From the NCBI GenBank assembly GCA_964566055.1, contig CAZMHI010000014.1, forward strand, positions 12,604-76,603: a DNA stretch of 64,000 nucleotides, in the 5' to 3' direction. Origin of the DNA: TMED23 sp964566055 (GTDB lineage: Bacteria > Pseudomonadota > Alphaproteobacteria > Rhodospirillales > UBA2165). The translations under genes and the position numbers were made by a program. This document shows, in pieces, positions 32,558 to 42,118 of this stretch (its first letter is position 1; each line of letters begins with the position of its first letter). The notes beneath the pieces are model-generated. The model was given only the letters and a program-made list of their open reading frames with translations. It did not search any database and was not told the origin of the DNA.

Positions 32558-33454
32558 CTATTTTGTCCCCTTGCGGGCAAAATAAATACCGACAATTACC
32601 ACCAAGCCACCGGATAGCTGTAATAGACTGAGGCTCTCACCAAATAAAAACCAGGCAATGATGGCGGCCAAAGCTGGTTGCAGGAGCAGGCCGACCGAGC
32701 CGAAAGCCGCCGGCAGATGCGCCAAGGCATAGGCAATCATGCTTTGACCCCCGGCATGGGAAATAATCGCTAAACCCACCAGCATGGCCCAGCCAAACAG
32801 TGTCGGCGCGATAAAGCTATCGCCGGAGATTATGGTAACCGGCACCAAAACCACACATGTTACCAGGCCTGACCAGGTCATCACGGTAGCGGTTGAAAAT
32901 TCAGCGCGCAATCGCGCCACCGACATCAGATAGGCCGCGTAAAACATGGCGGCGACCAAACCATAGGCGTCACCCAATAAATGATCGGGCTTAAAGGCAA
33001 AACTGTCCCCGAGCAGGAACGCAACGCCTGCCATCGCCAAAACCATGCCGATGAGGAAAGTCTTGGTGAATCTTTCACCGAATAGAAAAAATCCTCCCAA
33101 GGTGACAAAGATCGGCGCGAAGTTTGCCAACAGGGTGGAATTAGCAATCGATGTCAGCTTGATTGACCAGTGCCAGGATGAGAGATCACCGGCAAAAAAC
33201 AGACCAGCCAGAGCCAGCCGGGCAAAATCGCTTAATGAATTCGGCTGGCGGTGAACGGTGTCATTTTTTTTATCCTGCTGCATCCAGACCCAAAGAACAG
33301 GTATGGCAAAAAACATGCGGTAAAAAGCCGTCGCACTTGGACCCAGCTCACTTAAGCGGACAAAGATCGGCGCGAGCGAGATTGCGGCTGCACCCAGCAG
33401 TAAAACCACAACCGCACGCTGGCCAATATTTTCACTTTGGTGCAATTCAGACAT
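32558..33454 (-). CDS. DMT superfamily (EamA) transporter
   Basis: A 298-residue membrane protein with ten predicted helices and two EamA repeats. Near the start it has APIFVRLSELGPSATAFYRM, and the second repeat has an AFGSVGLLLQPALAAI segment. The substrate is unknown. It lies 95 bases upstream of egtD on the same strand, so it could export or import a compound tied to the histidine methyltransferase, but this is inference. No start alternative needed. Confidence 0.87.
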   Translation of the reverse strand: MSELHQSENIGQRAVVVLLLGAAAISLAPIFVRLSELGPSATAFYRMFFAIPVLWVWMQQDKKNDTVHRQPNSLSDFARLALAGLFFAGDLSSWHWSIKLTSIANSTLLANFAPIFVTLGGFFLFGERFTKTFLIGMVLAMAGVAFLLGDSFAFKPDHLLGDAYGLVAAMFYAAYLMSVARLRAEFSTATVMTWSGLVTCVVLVPVTIISGDSFIAPTLFGWAMLVGLAIISHAGGQSMIAYALAHLPAAFGSVGLLLQPALAAIIAWFLFGESLSLLQLSGGLVVIVGIYFARKGTK

Positions 33455-33612
33455 AGGGCCGGGTTATACAGGCAGCAGGGTTGCACCGCCACAGTGAAAT
33501 TGTCTGGGGACAATATGGCGAACTGAAAATGCGATCTTGCAGGGCACCATCTGGCCCGCTACATAATCCTCAGAAGTTATTCATCACAGCTCTAAATTTC
33601 AGGGGATTTTAA

Positions 33613-33858
33613 ATGGTAGATGTAGGCGGCATAGCCAGTGAACGGCTCAGAACAATAATCGAGCGCATTGAGCGCCTAGAAGAAGAAAAAGCTGCCCTCG
33701 CCGAAGATATCCGCGAAGTCTATTCCGAAGCCAAAAGTGCCGGATTTGATGCAAAAATACTGCGCCAACTAATACGTTTGCGCAAACTGGATGGTGCTGA
33801 TCGCCGCGAGCAGGAAGAACTGCTCGATCTCTATAAACGTGCCTTGGATATGGATTAA
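33613..33858 (+). CDS. gapR: DUF2312 nucleoid-associated protein (GapR)
   Basis: An 81-residue, mostly helical protein with the GapR/DUF2312 pattern: ERLRTIIERIERLEEEKAAL coiled coil then IREVYSEAKSAGFDAKILRQLIRLRKLD. In Caulobacter GapR binds AT-rich overtwisted DNA ahead of replication and transcription forks. It is common throughout alphaproteobacteria and supports the class assignment of this window. Confidence 0.95.
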   Translation: MVDVGGIASERLRTIIERIERLEEEKAALAEDIREVYSEAKSAGFDAKILRQLIRLRKLDGADRREQEELLDLYKRALDMD

Positions 33859-33875
33859 CTAAAAACTTTCAACGC

Positions 33876-34574
33876 TTAAAAATTTTCAACCCAGGGCCTG
33901 ACTTCAATTTCCCACGACCAGGCAGAGCGATGCTGAGTGTGGAGATGGTAATAGGTGTCGGCGATCGCCTCCGGCAGCAGCCAGCCATCATCGCCCCGGC
34001 CATCCACCCGGTCTCTTTCAACCGATCTGATGCCGCCGTCAACGACGACATGAACGACATGGATATTTTGCGGATGAAGCTCCCGCGCCATGCTTTGAGC
34101 GAGACCACGCAGGCCAAACTTACCCATGGCAAAAGTCGCCGATTTCGGAAAGCCTTTTACGCCGGCCGATGCGCCGGTAAACATGATGGTCCCGCGTCCC
34201 GCCGTCAGCATTAATTTAGCGGCTTCCTGACCAACTAAGAATCCGCCATAACAGGTCGTCAGCACGGCTTGGCGTACTTCTTCCGGATCAATTTCGGTAA
34301 TTTCACCACGCACGCGCTGGCTGGCATTAAAGACCACGACGTCGGGAACCCCTAAATCATCAGCAACGGATTTGAAAAGCGCCTGAACGCTGGCCGGATC
34401 GGCGGTTTCACACGTATAGGCAACACCCTCAACTTCTTTGACCAATTCCGCCAGTTTTTCAGTATTTCGCGCCGCCAGAGCTACTTTCATCCCGGCCCCG
34501 GAAAATTTCCTCGCCAGTGAAGCGCTTAATCCTGCCCCGGCGCCAACAATAACAGCCACCTGCTGATTCGCCAT
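33876..34574 (-). CDS. Short-chain dehydrogenase-like protein without the catalytic Tyr
   Basis: A 232-residue Rossmann-fold SDR relative. The cofactor loop is VGAGAGLSASLARKF and NASQ sits where NNAG is usual. At the active site, FTGASAG is followed by SATFAMGKFGLRGLA, so the catalytic Tyr of YxxxK is Phe while the Lys is kept. A subfamily with this FAMGKF pattern and a MARELHP.NIHVVHVVVDGGI segment exists in proteobacteria. Its activity may differ from a standard oxidoreductase. Confidence 0.8.
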   Translation of the reverse strand: MANQQVAVIVGAGAGLSASLARKFSGAGMKVALAARNTEKLAELVKEVEGVAYTCETADPASVQALFKSVADDLGVPDVVVFNASQRVRGEITEIDPEEVRQAVLTTCYGGFLVGQEAAKLMLTAGRGTIMFTGASAGVKGFPKSATFAMGKFGLRGLAQSMARELHPQNIHVVHVVVDGGIRSVERDRVDGRGDDGWLLPEAIADTYYHLHTQHRSAWSWEIEVRPWVENF

Positions 34575-34742
34575 TCTTACTCTCCTTACACGTCCAAACA
34601 GTAAAATTTAGAAACTAAATCAATAACATACGTCCTTAATCCAAGATTCAAGCATTTGTGACACCAATCACTGCCAATTTTTCGTGATATCTGCTACTAT
34701 GATACCCATATTAAAGATGTTACGCCTTTACGGGGTGGTAAT

Positions 34743-34802
34743 ATCTGATCTGGTAGAATATCAGATTGCCACAAATATCTTGCGCGGGAGCTATCTTCCC
34801 GC
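34743..34802 (+). other. Leader hairpins upstream of the flagellin-like gene
   Basis: Two stem-loops: ATCTGAT (34743-34749)/ATCAGAT (34760-34766), and GCGGGA (34784-34789)/TCCCGC (34797-34802). The second is close to GGAG (34810-34813) and the ATG at 34820, so it could affect translation. The 245-base interval holds no other gene. Confidence 0.45.
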
Positions 34803-34819
34803 CGATTTTGGAGACCAGA

Positions 34820-35947
34820 ATGGCCGTCGCACTCGGCAGTATTGCTGAAATCATCAACACTCAACTGGCTAAAAACCAAGTTTCCGGTATGACCTCTTTG
34901 GTGACCATTACCGAGCGTTTGGTTGAACGCCTCAATGAGCAAAAAGCCGATCAGGCCGTCGATTTCGACAGCAATGCCGACTATCGCCGGGCCCGCCGGA
35001 AATCACTTCAATTACAAGCTTTCAAAGACAAAATTTCTGATAACGTTTCCGCCGCCACCAAGGCTAAAAATGCGGCGAGCTTTATCGAAGTTGATCTCGA
35101 TACCATGAAATCTAATCTGGAAGCTTTGCTGGGCTCAACTTCAGATGACGACCGAGCCACGGCGGCCACAGATTTCGATGCGCTTTATAACAACATCAAT
35201 TCCCGGGCCAATGGCGCAAATCAGATTGTAAATTATCAAAATGTCAATTTGATTGGTAATACTAATGGCCCCGACTGGGATACTGCGACGATCTATACCC
35301 CGACAAACAAGAATGGCGGTTTTACAACGCTCGAAGGCGCCTATCTCGGCACAGAGCATGAAATCGTCGATGGGGATGGCTATGCGTGGCGCTATGAAAA
35401 AGGCAACAATATTTATAAGCAATACTCGAATGATGGCACCAATGTGGCCACCGGCTTGGAATATACAGCCACCGATATGACGGTTCAAAGTATGGATCAT
35501 TCGGACGACAGCGTTACTTTAAGCAATGGTACTGACACAATTACCGGCACTCTCAACCGCGGCGGTTTGGGTGTCTTAAACTCGGAATACTATTCGAGCT
35601 TCGCCGACGATACGGCCGTTCAGGAAGCAATTGACGATATCGATGCCGCTATCATTTATTTCGACACCAACTCCACCCGCCTGACAGCGAACACCTCGCT
35701 GTTGCAAGGCAATGATTATATGATTCGAGAGGAAATTTCCCGCCTTGAGGAAGAAGTCGCCGATATCGTCACTGAAGAAATTCAGGAAAATGCAGCCAAA
35801 AACCGCGCCGCTAATCTTAAATTTACCTTGGCGATTAATAACATCAATCTGGTATCGCAAAATAATCAGGGCTTGATTCAAAATATGCTGGAAATAGCCT
35901 CGCCTCAAGAAAGTGCTCAAGGTCTCTTCGGCATCATGGGTTACTAG
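34820..35947 (+). CDS. Flagellin-like hypothetical protein
   Basis: About 375 residues. The N-terminal ~120 residues and the C-terminal ~100 are helical with heptad-like spacing (IAEIINTQLAKNQVSGM, DKISDNVSAATKAKNAASFIE; later VQEAIDDIDAAIIYFD and IQENAAKNRAANLKFTLAINNINL). The middle is beta-rich, with repeats of Asn, Gly, Thr and Asp. This layout, with interacting helical ends and a variable core, resembles flagellin or hook-associated proteins, but the canonical flagellin motifs are not clear and no flagellar gene is nearby. It has no signal peptide. ATG at 34820 with GGAG upstream is preferred to an earlier TTG frame. Tentative. Confidence 0.6.
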   Translation: MAVALGSIAEIINTQLAKNQVSGMTSLVTITERLVERLNEQKADQAVDFDSNADYRRARRKSLQLQAFKDKISDNVSAATKAKNAASFIEVDLDTMKSNLEALLGSTSDDDRATAATDFDALYNNINSRANGANQIVNYQNVNLIGNTNGPDWDTATIYTPTNKNGGFTTLEGAYLGTEHEIVDGDGYAWRYEKGNNIYKQYSNDGTNVATGLEYTATDMTVQSMDHSDDSVTLSNGTDTITGTLNRGGLGVLNSEYYSSFADDTAVQEAIDDIDAAIIYFDTNSTRLTANTSLLQGNDYMIREEISRLEEEVADIVTEEIQENAAKNRAANLKFTLAINNINLVSQNNQGLIQNMLEIASPQESAQGLFGIMGY

Positions 35948-35951
35948 GCTC

Positions 35952-36506
35952 TTAAGTTTTTTCGCCCTTTAAAAATTCTTTCAGCATTTTGATATGCTGT
36001 TGCACTCCGCTCATTTGCGGATGAATTTTACTGGCCTGTTTGAAGGCCTTAAGTGCCGCCTGATGCCGCCCCAGTGCGGCATTGATAAGGCCAAGCCCGG
36101 ACAACGCTCCAAAGTGCCGGGGCTCAAGACGCAGAGTTTGGGCAATATCTTTGACCGAGGCTGGGAAGTCCTGGAGCAAATAGTAGATCGTGGCCCGCTT
36201 ATTCCAGCCTTCGGCAAATTCCGGGTCCATTTTGACAACTTCATCAAATGCCCGGAGCGCTGCTTTCAGCGCCCCTTTATTCATCGATTTAATACCAAAT
36301 TCCATGATCCGTGAAACCGGCTGATTTTTGTTTTCGATCCAGATTTTCCAAATTGAATTTTCGATGGATTTAGCTTCAGTGGCACTGTTGGATTTTGCCA
36401 GACCCGCAAACAACAGATCGAGCCGCTTGTCATTCTGCCCGGCCTGTAACGGCAAGGCAACGAAGACGGCAATAGAAAAAATGACGGATAGAAAAACGAT
36501 CTTCAT
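35952..36506 (-). CDS. Exported TPR-repeat protein
   Basis: A 184-residue protein with an N-terminal signal peptide (hydrophobic 4-20, cleavage near LQAGQ). Tetratricopeptide repeats follow: NKGALKAALRAFDEVVKMDPEF, AEGWNKRATIYYLLQDF, HFGALSGLGLINAALGRH. TPR domains mediate protein contacts in the periplasm. No partner is evident. Its stop is four bases from the stop of the convergent flagellin-like gene. Confidence 0.82.
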   Translation of the reverse strand: MKIVFLSVIFSIAVFVALPLQAGQNDKRLDLLFAGLAKSNSATEAKSIENSIWKIWIENKNQPVSRIMEFGIKSMNKGALKAALRAFDEVVKMDPEFAEGWNKRATIYYLLQDFPASVKDIAQTLRLEPRHFGALSGLGLINAALGRHQAALKAFKQASKIHPQMSGVQQHIKMLKEFLKGEKT

Positions 36507-36553
36507 GCCGACATTATGGCCGATCCAGCGCTATTTCCGCCATCAAATTGACG

Positions 36554-37849
36554 TTACAAATTATCAGGGATGGGCCCACCCGTTGCCCAATCTAGCAATT
36601 CCACCGTATGCACGACCGGCAATGCCGTGCCGCTGGCCAATTGAACCAGACAGCCAATATTTCCAGTCGCCAGAATTTCAGCCTTGCTTTCCGACAATAC
36701 ACTGTCAATGCCGCCGATCCGCCGGTCTTTTAACTGGCCCGCCATTTCCGGCTGCAACAAATTGTAGCTGCCGGCCGAGCCGCAGCAATAATGACGCCCG
36801 GGAATCTCAACAACATTAAACCCGGCGCTACGCAATTGTTGGCGCGGCGGCTCGGTAATGCCCTGACCATGCATCAGTGAACAGGCATCATGGTAGACCA
36901 CATCAGGTAAATTGGCCGTCGTTGCGGCAGGCAGTTCGAGTTCAGCGATAAATTCCGATATATCTTTGGTGAGATCAGATATTTTTTGCGCTGTTTCGCG
37001 ATGGGCTGCGTCCTCTTTGAAGAGATAGGCGTAATCTTTAACTTCGGTGCCGCAGCCAGCAGCATTGATCACAATCGCGTCGAGCCCGTCGCCCTCTATC
37101 TCACTTTTCCAGGCAGCAATATTGGCCCGGGCAAATTCACGTGCCGCCTCATCCTTGCCAAGATGGTGGGTGAGCGCTCCGCAGCAGCCAATCTCTTTAG
37201 AGACCACTACCTCACAGCCGAGCCGGGTCAACAACCGGATGGTCGCTTCATTGATTGAAGGCCGTAAAACTTTTTGCGCACAACCCAGCATCAGCGCAAC
37301 GCGCTTTTTGCGTGGCCCCTCTGCAGGAAAGATTTGGGAGCCGTCCGGCAGGGCAGGTTTTTGAATTTTAGCCGGCGCCATATTGATCATCGCCGCCAAT
37401 TTGGTACCAAATAAAAATGCCACAGGTTTGGCGAATTTAGCGAAACTAAGCGCCAAGCGAAAACGTCCGGCATAGGGCAAGATAAACGCCAAGGCGGCAC
37501 GCAATACGCCTTCAAACCACGGGCGCTGATGATGATCTTCGACATAGGCGCGGGCATGATCAATATAGTGCTGATAATGCACGCCCGATGGGCAGGCCGA
37601 CATGCAGGCGAGGCATGACAAACAGCGATCGACATGGGAGACAATTTCCGGATTGGGCGCCCCGCCCCGCTCCAGCATATCTTTAATAAGATAAATGCGG
37701 CCTCTGGGGCTGTCCCGCTCGTCCCCCAGCACGGAATAGGTCGGACATGCGGATAAGCAAAATCCGCAGTGAACGCATTTCCGCAAATTGGCCTCAATTT
37801 CCTGAATGATCGGATTAGCGCGCTGAGCAGAGGTAAATTCCGTTTTCAT
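36554..37849 (-). CDS. glcF: Glycolate oxidase iron-sulfur subunit
   Basis: A 431-residue subunit carrying two CxxCxxCxxxCP ferredoxin motifs (CVHCGFCLSACP near 37 and CLSCLACMSACP near 88) and two cysteine-rich CCG-type domains in the C-terminal half (GCAQKVL..., GCCGALTHH, CCGSAGSYN). It transfers electrons from the flavin subunits toward the membrane. It is the last gene of glcDEF, with six bases between the glcE stop and its ATG. Confidence 0.94.
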   Translation of the reverse strand: MKTEFTSAQRANPIIQEIEANLRKCVHCGFCLSACPTYSVLGDERDSPRGRIYLIKDMLERGGAPNPEIVSHVDRCLSCLACMSACPSGVHYQHYIDHARAYVEDHHQRPWFEGVLRAALAFILPYAGRFRLALSFAKFAKPVAFLFGTKLAAMINMAPAKIQKPALPDGSQIFPAEGPRKKRVALMLGCAQKVLRPSINEATIRLLTRLGCEVVVSKEIGCCGALTHHLGKDEAAREFARANIAAWKSEIEGDGLDAIVINAAGCGTEVKDYAYLFKEDAAHRETAQKISDLTKDISEFIAELELPAATTANLPDVVYHDACSLMHGQGITEPPRQQLRSAGFNVVEIPGRHYCCGSAGSYNLLQPEMAGQLKDRRIGGIDSVLSESKAEILATGNIGCLVQLASGTALPVVHTVELLDWATGGPIPDNL

Positions 37850-37855
37850 CAGCCG

Positions 37856-39079
37856 TCATCCATCCGCTTTATACATCTTGCCGGGATTGAGCACGCCAGA
37901 CGGATCAAAGCTATTTTTAATATTACTGCTTAGCTGAGCAAGTTCTTTGGGTTGCGGATGAAAGACATCTATACCGCTACGCAACATTTCACTGCCTCGC
38001 ACCAAAGTTGCGTGACCACCAGAGTTGTCGACCGCCTGACGAATGATTACCACCGAATTTTCGGCCTTGCCATCTAGCGCCAGCCAAATGAGCCCGCCGC
38101 CCCAATCATAATAGTATTCACATTTAAGCTGGCTGGTAATTGCCGCGGCGACATCGGCACCTGAGGCAGGCGGCACAGAAAGCCGCCAAATTTGGTCCTC
38201 GGGATTGCTTAACAATTTTGCAATATCCCGCATTTCCTGCCACAGAATTCCAGAATTATGGCCATGCAACTCTTCAACGTCCCCGTAGGCCTGCCATAAA
38301 GCACGCACGGCCTGGCACCGCACTTCGACCGAAGGTTCCGGGCCTTGAACGCGAACGGCCGCAACCGAACCGCCCGAAGACACAATATATGAAACGGCTG
38401 ATTTGGCTGCGATATTTGCCGGCAGATGACCAGCGCTGTTTATCTCGAACGGTCCTTGCAGAGCTTCACTGAGAGCTTTGATTGCTGCTTGGTCGTCCTG
38501 GCCATAAAGTAAAACTGTCCGGGTTTTGTCTGGTTTCGGCAGAACTTTTACCGTCACCGATGTCATTGCCGCTAAAGTGCCGAAAGATCCCGCCAATAGT
38601 TTTGATAGATCAAAGCCGGTGACATTTTTAACCACCCGGCCACCGGATTTGAACTCCTCACCGCGCCCGCTTATCGCTTCAAAGCCTAGGAAATGATCCC
38701 GGGCAGCCCCCGCCTGCAAGCGCTTTGAGCCGGATAAATTAGCAGCAATAGTACCGCCCAGCGTACCGCTACTATTACCGCCATAGAGCAATGATAAATC
38801 CGGCGGCTCAAAGGCTAGCTGCTGGTTTTTCTCCGCCAGGGCCTGCTGAATTTCCATCATCGGTGTCCCGGCGGCGGCTGACAGAACCAGTTCCGTCGGC
38901 TCGTACAATACAATGCCGGTGAGATTTGTCAGATCAAGCAGCGCCGAAGAATCTACCGGACGCCCCCAATCAACTTTGGAACCCGCACCAATGATCTCCA
39001 GCGTTTGAGCATCATTATTGGCGGCTCGGACAATATCCAGCACGTCTTTATTGGATTGTGGCAGCAGACGATCGCTCAC
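37856..39079 (-). CDS. glcE: Glycolate oxidase FAD-binding subunit
   Basis: About 407 residues in the FAD-linked oxidase family. A flavin-binding segment runs through the first 180 residues (LGGTIAANLSGSKRLQAGAARDHFLG is the family pattern, cut across the nucleotide loop), and the C-terminus ends SFDPSGVLNPGKMY. The GTG at 39079 is preferred because GAGG sits eight bases upstream and it lies one base after the glcD stop; the longer frame would overlap glcD heavily. It pairs with GlcD and GlcF to oxidise glycolate or D-lactate. Confidence 0.93.
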   Translation of the reverse strand: MSDRLLPQSNKDVLDIVRAANNDAQTLEIIGAGSKVDWGRPVDSSALLDLTNLTGIVLYEPTELVLSAAAGTPMMEIQQALAEKNQQLAFEPPDLSLLYGGNSSGTLGGTIAANLSGSKRLQAGAARDHFLGFEAISGRGEEFKSGGRVVKNVTGFDLSKLLAGSFGTLAAMTSVTVKVLPKPDKTRTVLLYGQDDQAAIKALSEALQGPFEINSAGHLPANIAAKSAVSYIVSSGGSVAAVRVQGPEPSVEVRCQAVRALWQAYGDVEELHGHNSGILWQEMRDIAKLLSNPEDQIWRLSVPPASGADVAAAITSQLKCEYYYDWGGGLIWLALDGKAENSVVIIRQAVDNSGGHATLVRGSEMLRSGIDVFHPQPKELAQLSSNIKNSFDPSGVLNPGKMYKADG

Positions 39080-39080
39080 G

Positions 39081-40580
39081 TTAGAACCTCGGGATATCGG
39101 GGAAACGGGTCTGGCCATCATGGACATGAACGCGGCCCAGTTCGGCACAATTGTGCAGCGTTGGAAAAACTTTTCCGGGATTTAGCAGGCTTTCCGGATC
39201 AAAGGCGCATTTGACGCGTTGTTGCTGGTTGAGGTCTTCCTCAGTAAACATCGTGCCCATGAGATCGCGTTTTTCAACACCGACGCCATGTTCTCCTGAC
39301 AATACTCCACCAACTTCAACGCAGAGTTTCAAAATATCCGAGCCAAAGTCTTCCGCCCGTTTAAGCTCACCTGGAACATTAGCGTCATACATAATGAGTG
39401 GATGCAGATTACCGTCACCAGCATGGAACACATTGGCGACACGAAGTTCATATTTCTCCGACATTTCTTCCATGCGTTTGAGGACTTCCGGCAACCTCGC
39501 GCGGGGAATGGTGCCATCCATGCAATAATAATCGGGCGTGATGCGCCCCACCGCCGGGAAGGCATTTTTGCGCCCAGCCCAAAATTTTTCCCGTTCAGCT
39601 TCATTTTCACTAACCCGGAAATAGCCGGCGCCCAAATCCGTAGCAATTTCCTGCACCCGGTCTATGAGATGATCTACTTCGGCCTCCGGCCCGTCCAACT
39701 CCACGATCAACAATGCCTCGGCATCGAGCGGGTAGCCGGCCTGGACAAATTCCTCAGTCGCGTGGATGGCGGGTTTATCCATCATTTCCATACCGCCCGG
39801 GATGATGCCTGCGCCTATAATCGCCGCCACACAATCTCCGGCCAGCACCGCACTGTCAAAACCAATCAGCATCGCCCGCGCCGTATCGGGTTGGCGTAAT
39901 ATGCGGACCGTCACTTCGGTGATGATACCCAGCAATCCTTCAGAGCCCGTCACCAGACCAAGCAGATCATAGCCTTCCGATTCCAAATGTTTGCCGCCAA
40001 GCCGGACAACATCGCCATTGATCAACACCATTCCGACCCCGAGCACATTATTCGTCGTCAGGCCATATTTTAAGCAATGCACACCGCCGGAATTCTCGGC
40101 AATGTTACCGCCGATTGAGCAGGCAATCTGGCTCGAAGGATCGGGGGCATAATAGAAACCGTGATCGGCGACGGCCTCGCTAATGGCTAAATTCGTTACA
40201 CCCGGCTGGGTAACCACTGCCCGATTGGCGTAATCAATATCGAGGACTTTATTAAACTTGCCGAGCCCAAGCATAACACCGTCGGCCAGTGGCAACGCAC
40301 CGCCCGATAACGACGTGCCGGCACCACGCGCCACAACTTTCACACCTTCCGAAAGGCAATATTTTAGAATCTCGGACACCTGCGCCGTCGTTTCCGGCAG
40401 CACAACGACCATTGGCAACTGGCGGTAGGCGGATAGGCCATCACATTCGTAGGCCCTGAGCCCATCCGGATCAGTGATGACATTCGTACCAAAGGGGCCC
40501 GCCGGAACAATGCGGTTGAGTTGCTCAATTATTTTAGGACGCTTAGCGATGATTGCTTCATCAGGCTCAGGCATCTGCAT
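39081..40580 (-). CDS. glcD: Glycolate oxidase subunit, FAD-linked oxidase
   Basis: A 499-residue FAD-linked oxidase/PCMH flavoprotein. It has VVLPETTAQVSEILKYC, the flavin loop VARGAGTSLSGGALPL, an IGGNIAENSGGVHCLKYG segment, and a C-terminal GVGVEKRDLMGTMF and LLNPGKVFP. GlcD oxidises glycolate (or a 2-hydroxy acid) to glyoxylate. It is the first gene of the glcDEF operon. The gene upstream on this strand, rpmJ, is separated by a terminator. Confidence 0.95.
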   Translation of the reverse strand: MQMPEPDEAIIAKRPKIIEQLNRIVPAGPFGTNVITDPDGLRAYECDGLSAYRQLPMVVVLPETTAQVSEILKYCLSEGVKVVARGAGTSLSGGALPLADGVMLGLGKFNKVLDIDYANRAVVTQPGVTNLAISEAVADHGFYYAPDPSSQIACSIGGNIAENSGGVHCLKYGLTTNNVLGVGMVLINGDVVRLGGKHLESEGYDLLGLVTGSEGLLGIITEVTVRILRQPDTARAMLIGFDSAVLAGDCVAAIIGAGIIPGGMEMMDKPAIHATEEFVQAGYPLDAEALLIVELDGPEAEVDHLIDRVQEIATDLGAGYFRVSENEAEREKFWAGRKNAFPAVGRITPDYYCMDGTIPRARLPEVLKRMEEMSEKYELRVANVFHAGDGNLHPLIMYDANVPGELKRAEDFGSDILKLCVEVGGVLSGEHGVGVEKRDLMGTMFTEEDLNQQQRVKCAFDPESLLNPGKVFPTLHNCAELGRVHVHDGQTRFPDIPRF

Positions 40581-40639
40581 AGCGACTGCTCTCCCTCAAC
40601 AGGTTAAGGAAAGACAGAATAGAGAATTGTCGGGATCAG

Positions 40640-40685
40640 AAAAAGCAAAACCGCGCTTATCAGCACATTTATGCCGACGCGGTTT
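40640..40685 (-). terminator. Terminator after rpmJ
   Basis: AAACCGCG (40648-40655) pairs with CGCGGTTT (40678-40685) around a 22-base loop. On the minus strand the stem runs into TGCTTTTTCTG. It sits between the rpmJ stop and the glcD start, so rpmJ and glcDEF are separate units. The long loop makes it less certain. Confidence 0.55.
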
Positions 40686-40712
40686 AATAAAAGTCGCTCG
40701 AAAGGGACTAAT

Positions 40713-40838
40713 TTACCCTTGGCGTGCCTTAAAGCGGGGATTCTGTTTGTTAATCACATACAGACGACCACGCCGCCGCACGACGCGACAGTTCTTATCT
40801 CTTGCTTTCGCAGATTTAAGCGAACTACGAACTTTCAT
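40713..40838 (-). CDS. rpmJ: 50S ribosomal protein L36 (bL36)
   Basis: A 41-residue basic protein, MKVRSSLKSAKARDKNC then RVVRRRGRLYVINKQNPRFKARQG. It lacks the zinc-binding Cys/His cluster of the classical form, so it belongs to the zinc-independent bL36 type common in alphaproteobacteria. The longer frame opened upstream would only add noise; GAGGA lies just before the ATG at 40838. Its solo position away from ribosomal operons is usual for this paralogue. Confidence 0.93.
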   Translation of the reverse strand: MKVRSSLKSAKARDKNCRVVRRRGRLYVINKQNPRFKARQG

Positions 40839-40959
40839 TTTGCCGTCCTCATAACAGTACAATGCCGCCTCAATTGGCGGCGGAAGTTGCGGGAAAATAA
40901 GGGGCAATCCGTCATCTGTCAACGCCTACGGGCAGCTTTTTTCATATTTTTCAGCTTTT

Positions 40960-41928
40960 TTACGCGTTTTCCTTTATTGCGTGGTAGCGGTAAACTTTAA
41001 GCCCGCCACTATCCAACGCAGCTATCCGGTAAATCCAAAACTCACATTCCCAGATCAGAGCCGCGGCGAAATCCGGCGTCAGTTCTTTTTTTGATAGGCC
41101 TGAAAGCAATTTTAGCCAGCCGGTTAACACCAAAGTTCGGTATTTGGCGGTAAAATCCTCAGCAATACGGACTTCAAGACCGGCATCTTTAATCGTGTCA
41201 TAGGTCCGGCGCGCCGTCCACAGTTTGGGTTTTTCAGGCTCTCGATTATACCAGCTCATCACTATTTCGTTGGGCGGATCACCACTCGGCAGAACATAAT
41301 CTGTCATAAGAAAATGACCGTTTTCACGCAATGATTTCGCAGCACTTTCGATAATAATTTCTTTTTCTTCGATCGGGGTCAGGCATTCGAATAAAATAGC
41401 GGCATTAAAACCGTTTTCTTTAAATTTAGGCGCCTCTGGCCGGAGCCTGGTAATGCCCGCCTTTTTTGTCAAGCCAGCCATTTGATTTCTCATTTTGGCA
41501 ATTTCCATGAGATCTTCATTGGCTTCAAACCCGGTTACCCAGATGCCAATTTGTTCTGCCAAAGACCGCGACGTGCCGCCAAGCCCTGCACCGAGTTGCA
41601 ATAAGCTGTTGGATTCATTCATATCCAACAGCCGCAAGGTATTTACCAAATAGTCCGAATTGAACGGATTGAGACAACCATCCCCCCAAAGGCGTTCGCA
41701 AATCTCCAGCCGCATTTCTGTCCAGGACTCGGCAATAGCTTCGCTTTCAACCGGCGACGATTGGCTATCAGAGCGCATATCTGCGCCCAAATGCACATCC
41801 TCATCTTCAATATTCCGGACAAACAATAAACGCCAGATAGCAATGATCGGATATAACAGAAAGCCTAAAAACCGGCGCAGCAGGCCCTGTTTTTCATCAA
41901 AATTTTCGATCGTTGTTGTTACAGCCAT
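40960..41928 (-). CDS. Class I SAM-dependent methyltransferase
   Basis: A 322-residue protein. After about 85 residues with a hydrophobic helix (FLGFLLYPIIAIW), residues about 108-240 form a Rossmann methyltransferase: LLQLGAGLGGTSRSLA as SAM loop, VTGFEANEDLMEIA, then AAILFECLTPIEEKE. The N-terminal hydrophobic part may anchor it to the membrane. A C-terminal ~60-residue extension follows. The substrate is unknown. Confidence 0.82.
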   Translation of the reverse strand: MAVTTTIENFDEKQGLLRRFLGFLLYPIIAIWRLLFVRNIEDEDVHLGADMRSDSQSSPVESEAIAESWTEMRLEICERLWGDGCLNPFNSDYLVNTLRLLDMNESNSLLQLGAGLGGTSRSLAEQIGIWVTGFEANEDLMEIAKMRNQMAGLTKKAGITRLRPEAPKFKENGFNAAILFECLTPIEEKEIIIESAAKSLRENGHFLMTDYVLPSGDPPNEIVMSWYNREPEKPKLWTARRTYDTIKDAGLEVRIAEDFTAKYRTLVLTGWLKLLSGLSKKELTPDFAAALIWECEFWIYRIAALDSGGLKVYRYHAIKENA

Positions 41929-42118
41929 TTTCTTTGCGAACGCACCGATTAGCGCACCGCTCCCTCAAGCTGATGTCTTAACAAACTATCTTTACATACG
42001 TGTTTATGTGGAGATTAAATTTGTCATTTCAACATACAAATTCAATATCCATGAGGAACTCGGTGCAAAATTGGAACGAATTGTCAGAAAATGTTAAGCA
42101 GATCCATTGGAATTCCAA

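Noticed and set aside
34575..34819. Riboswitch in the leader of the flagellin-like gene
   Set aside because: Two small hairpins are present, but I recognise no conserved aptamer core.
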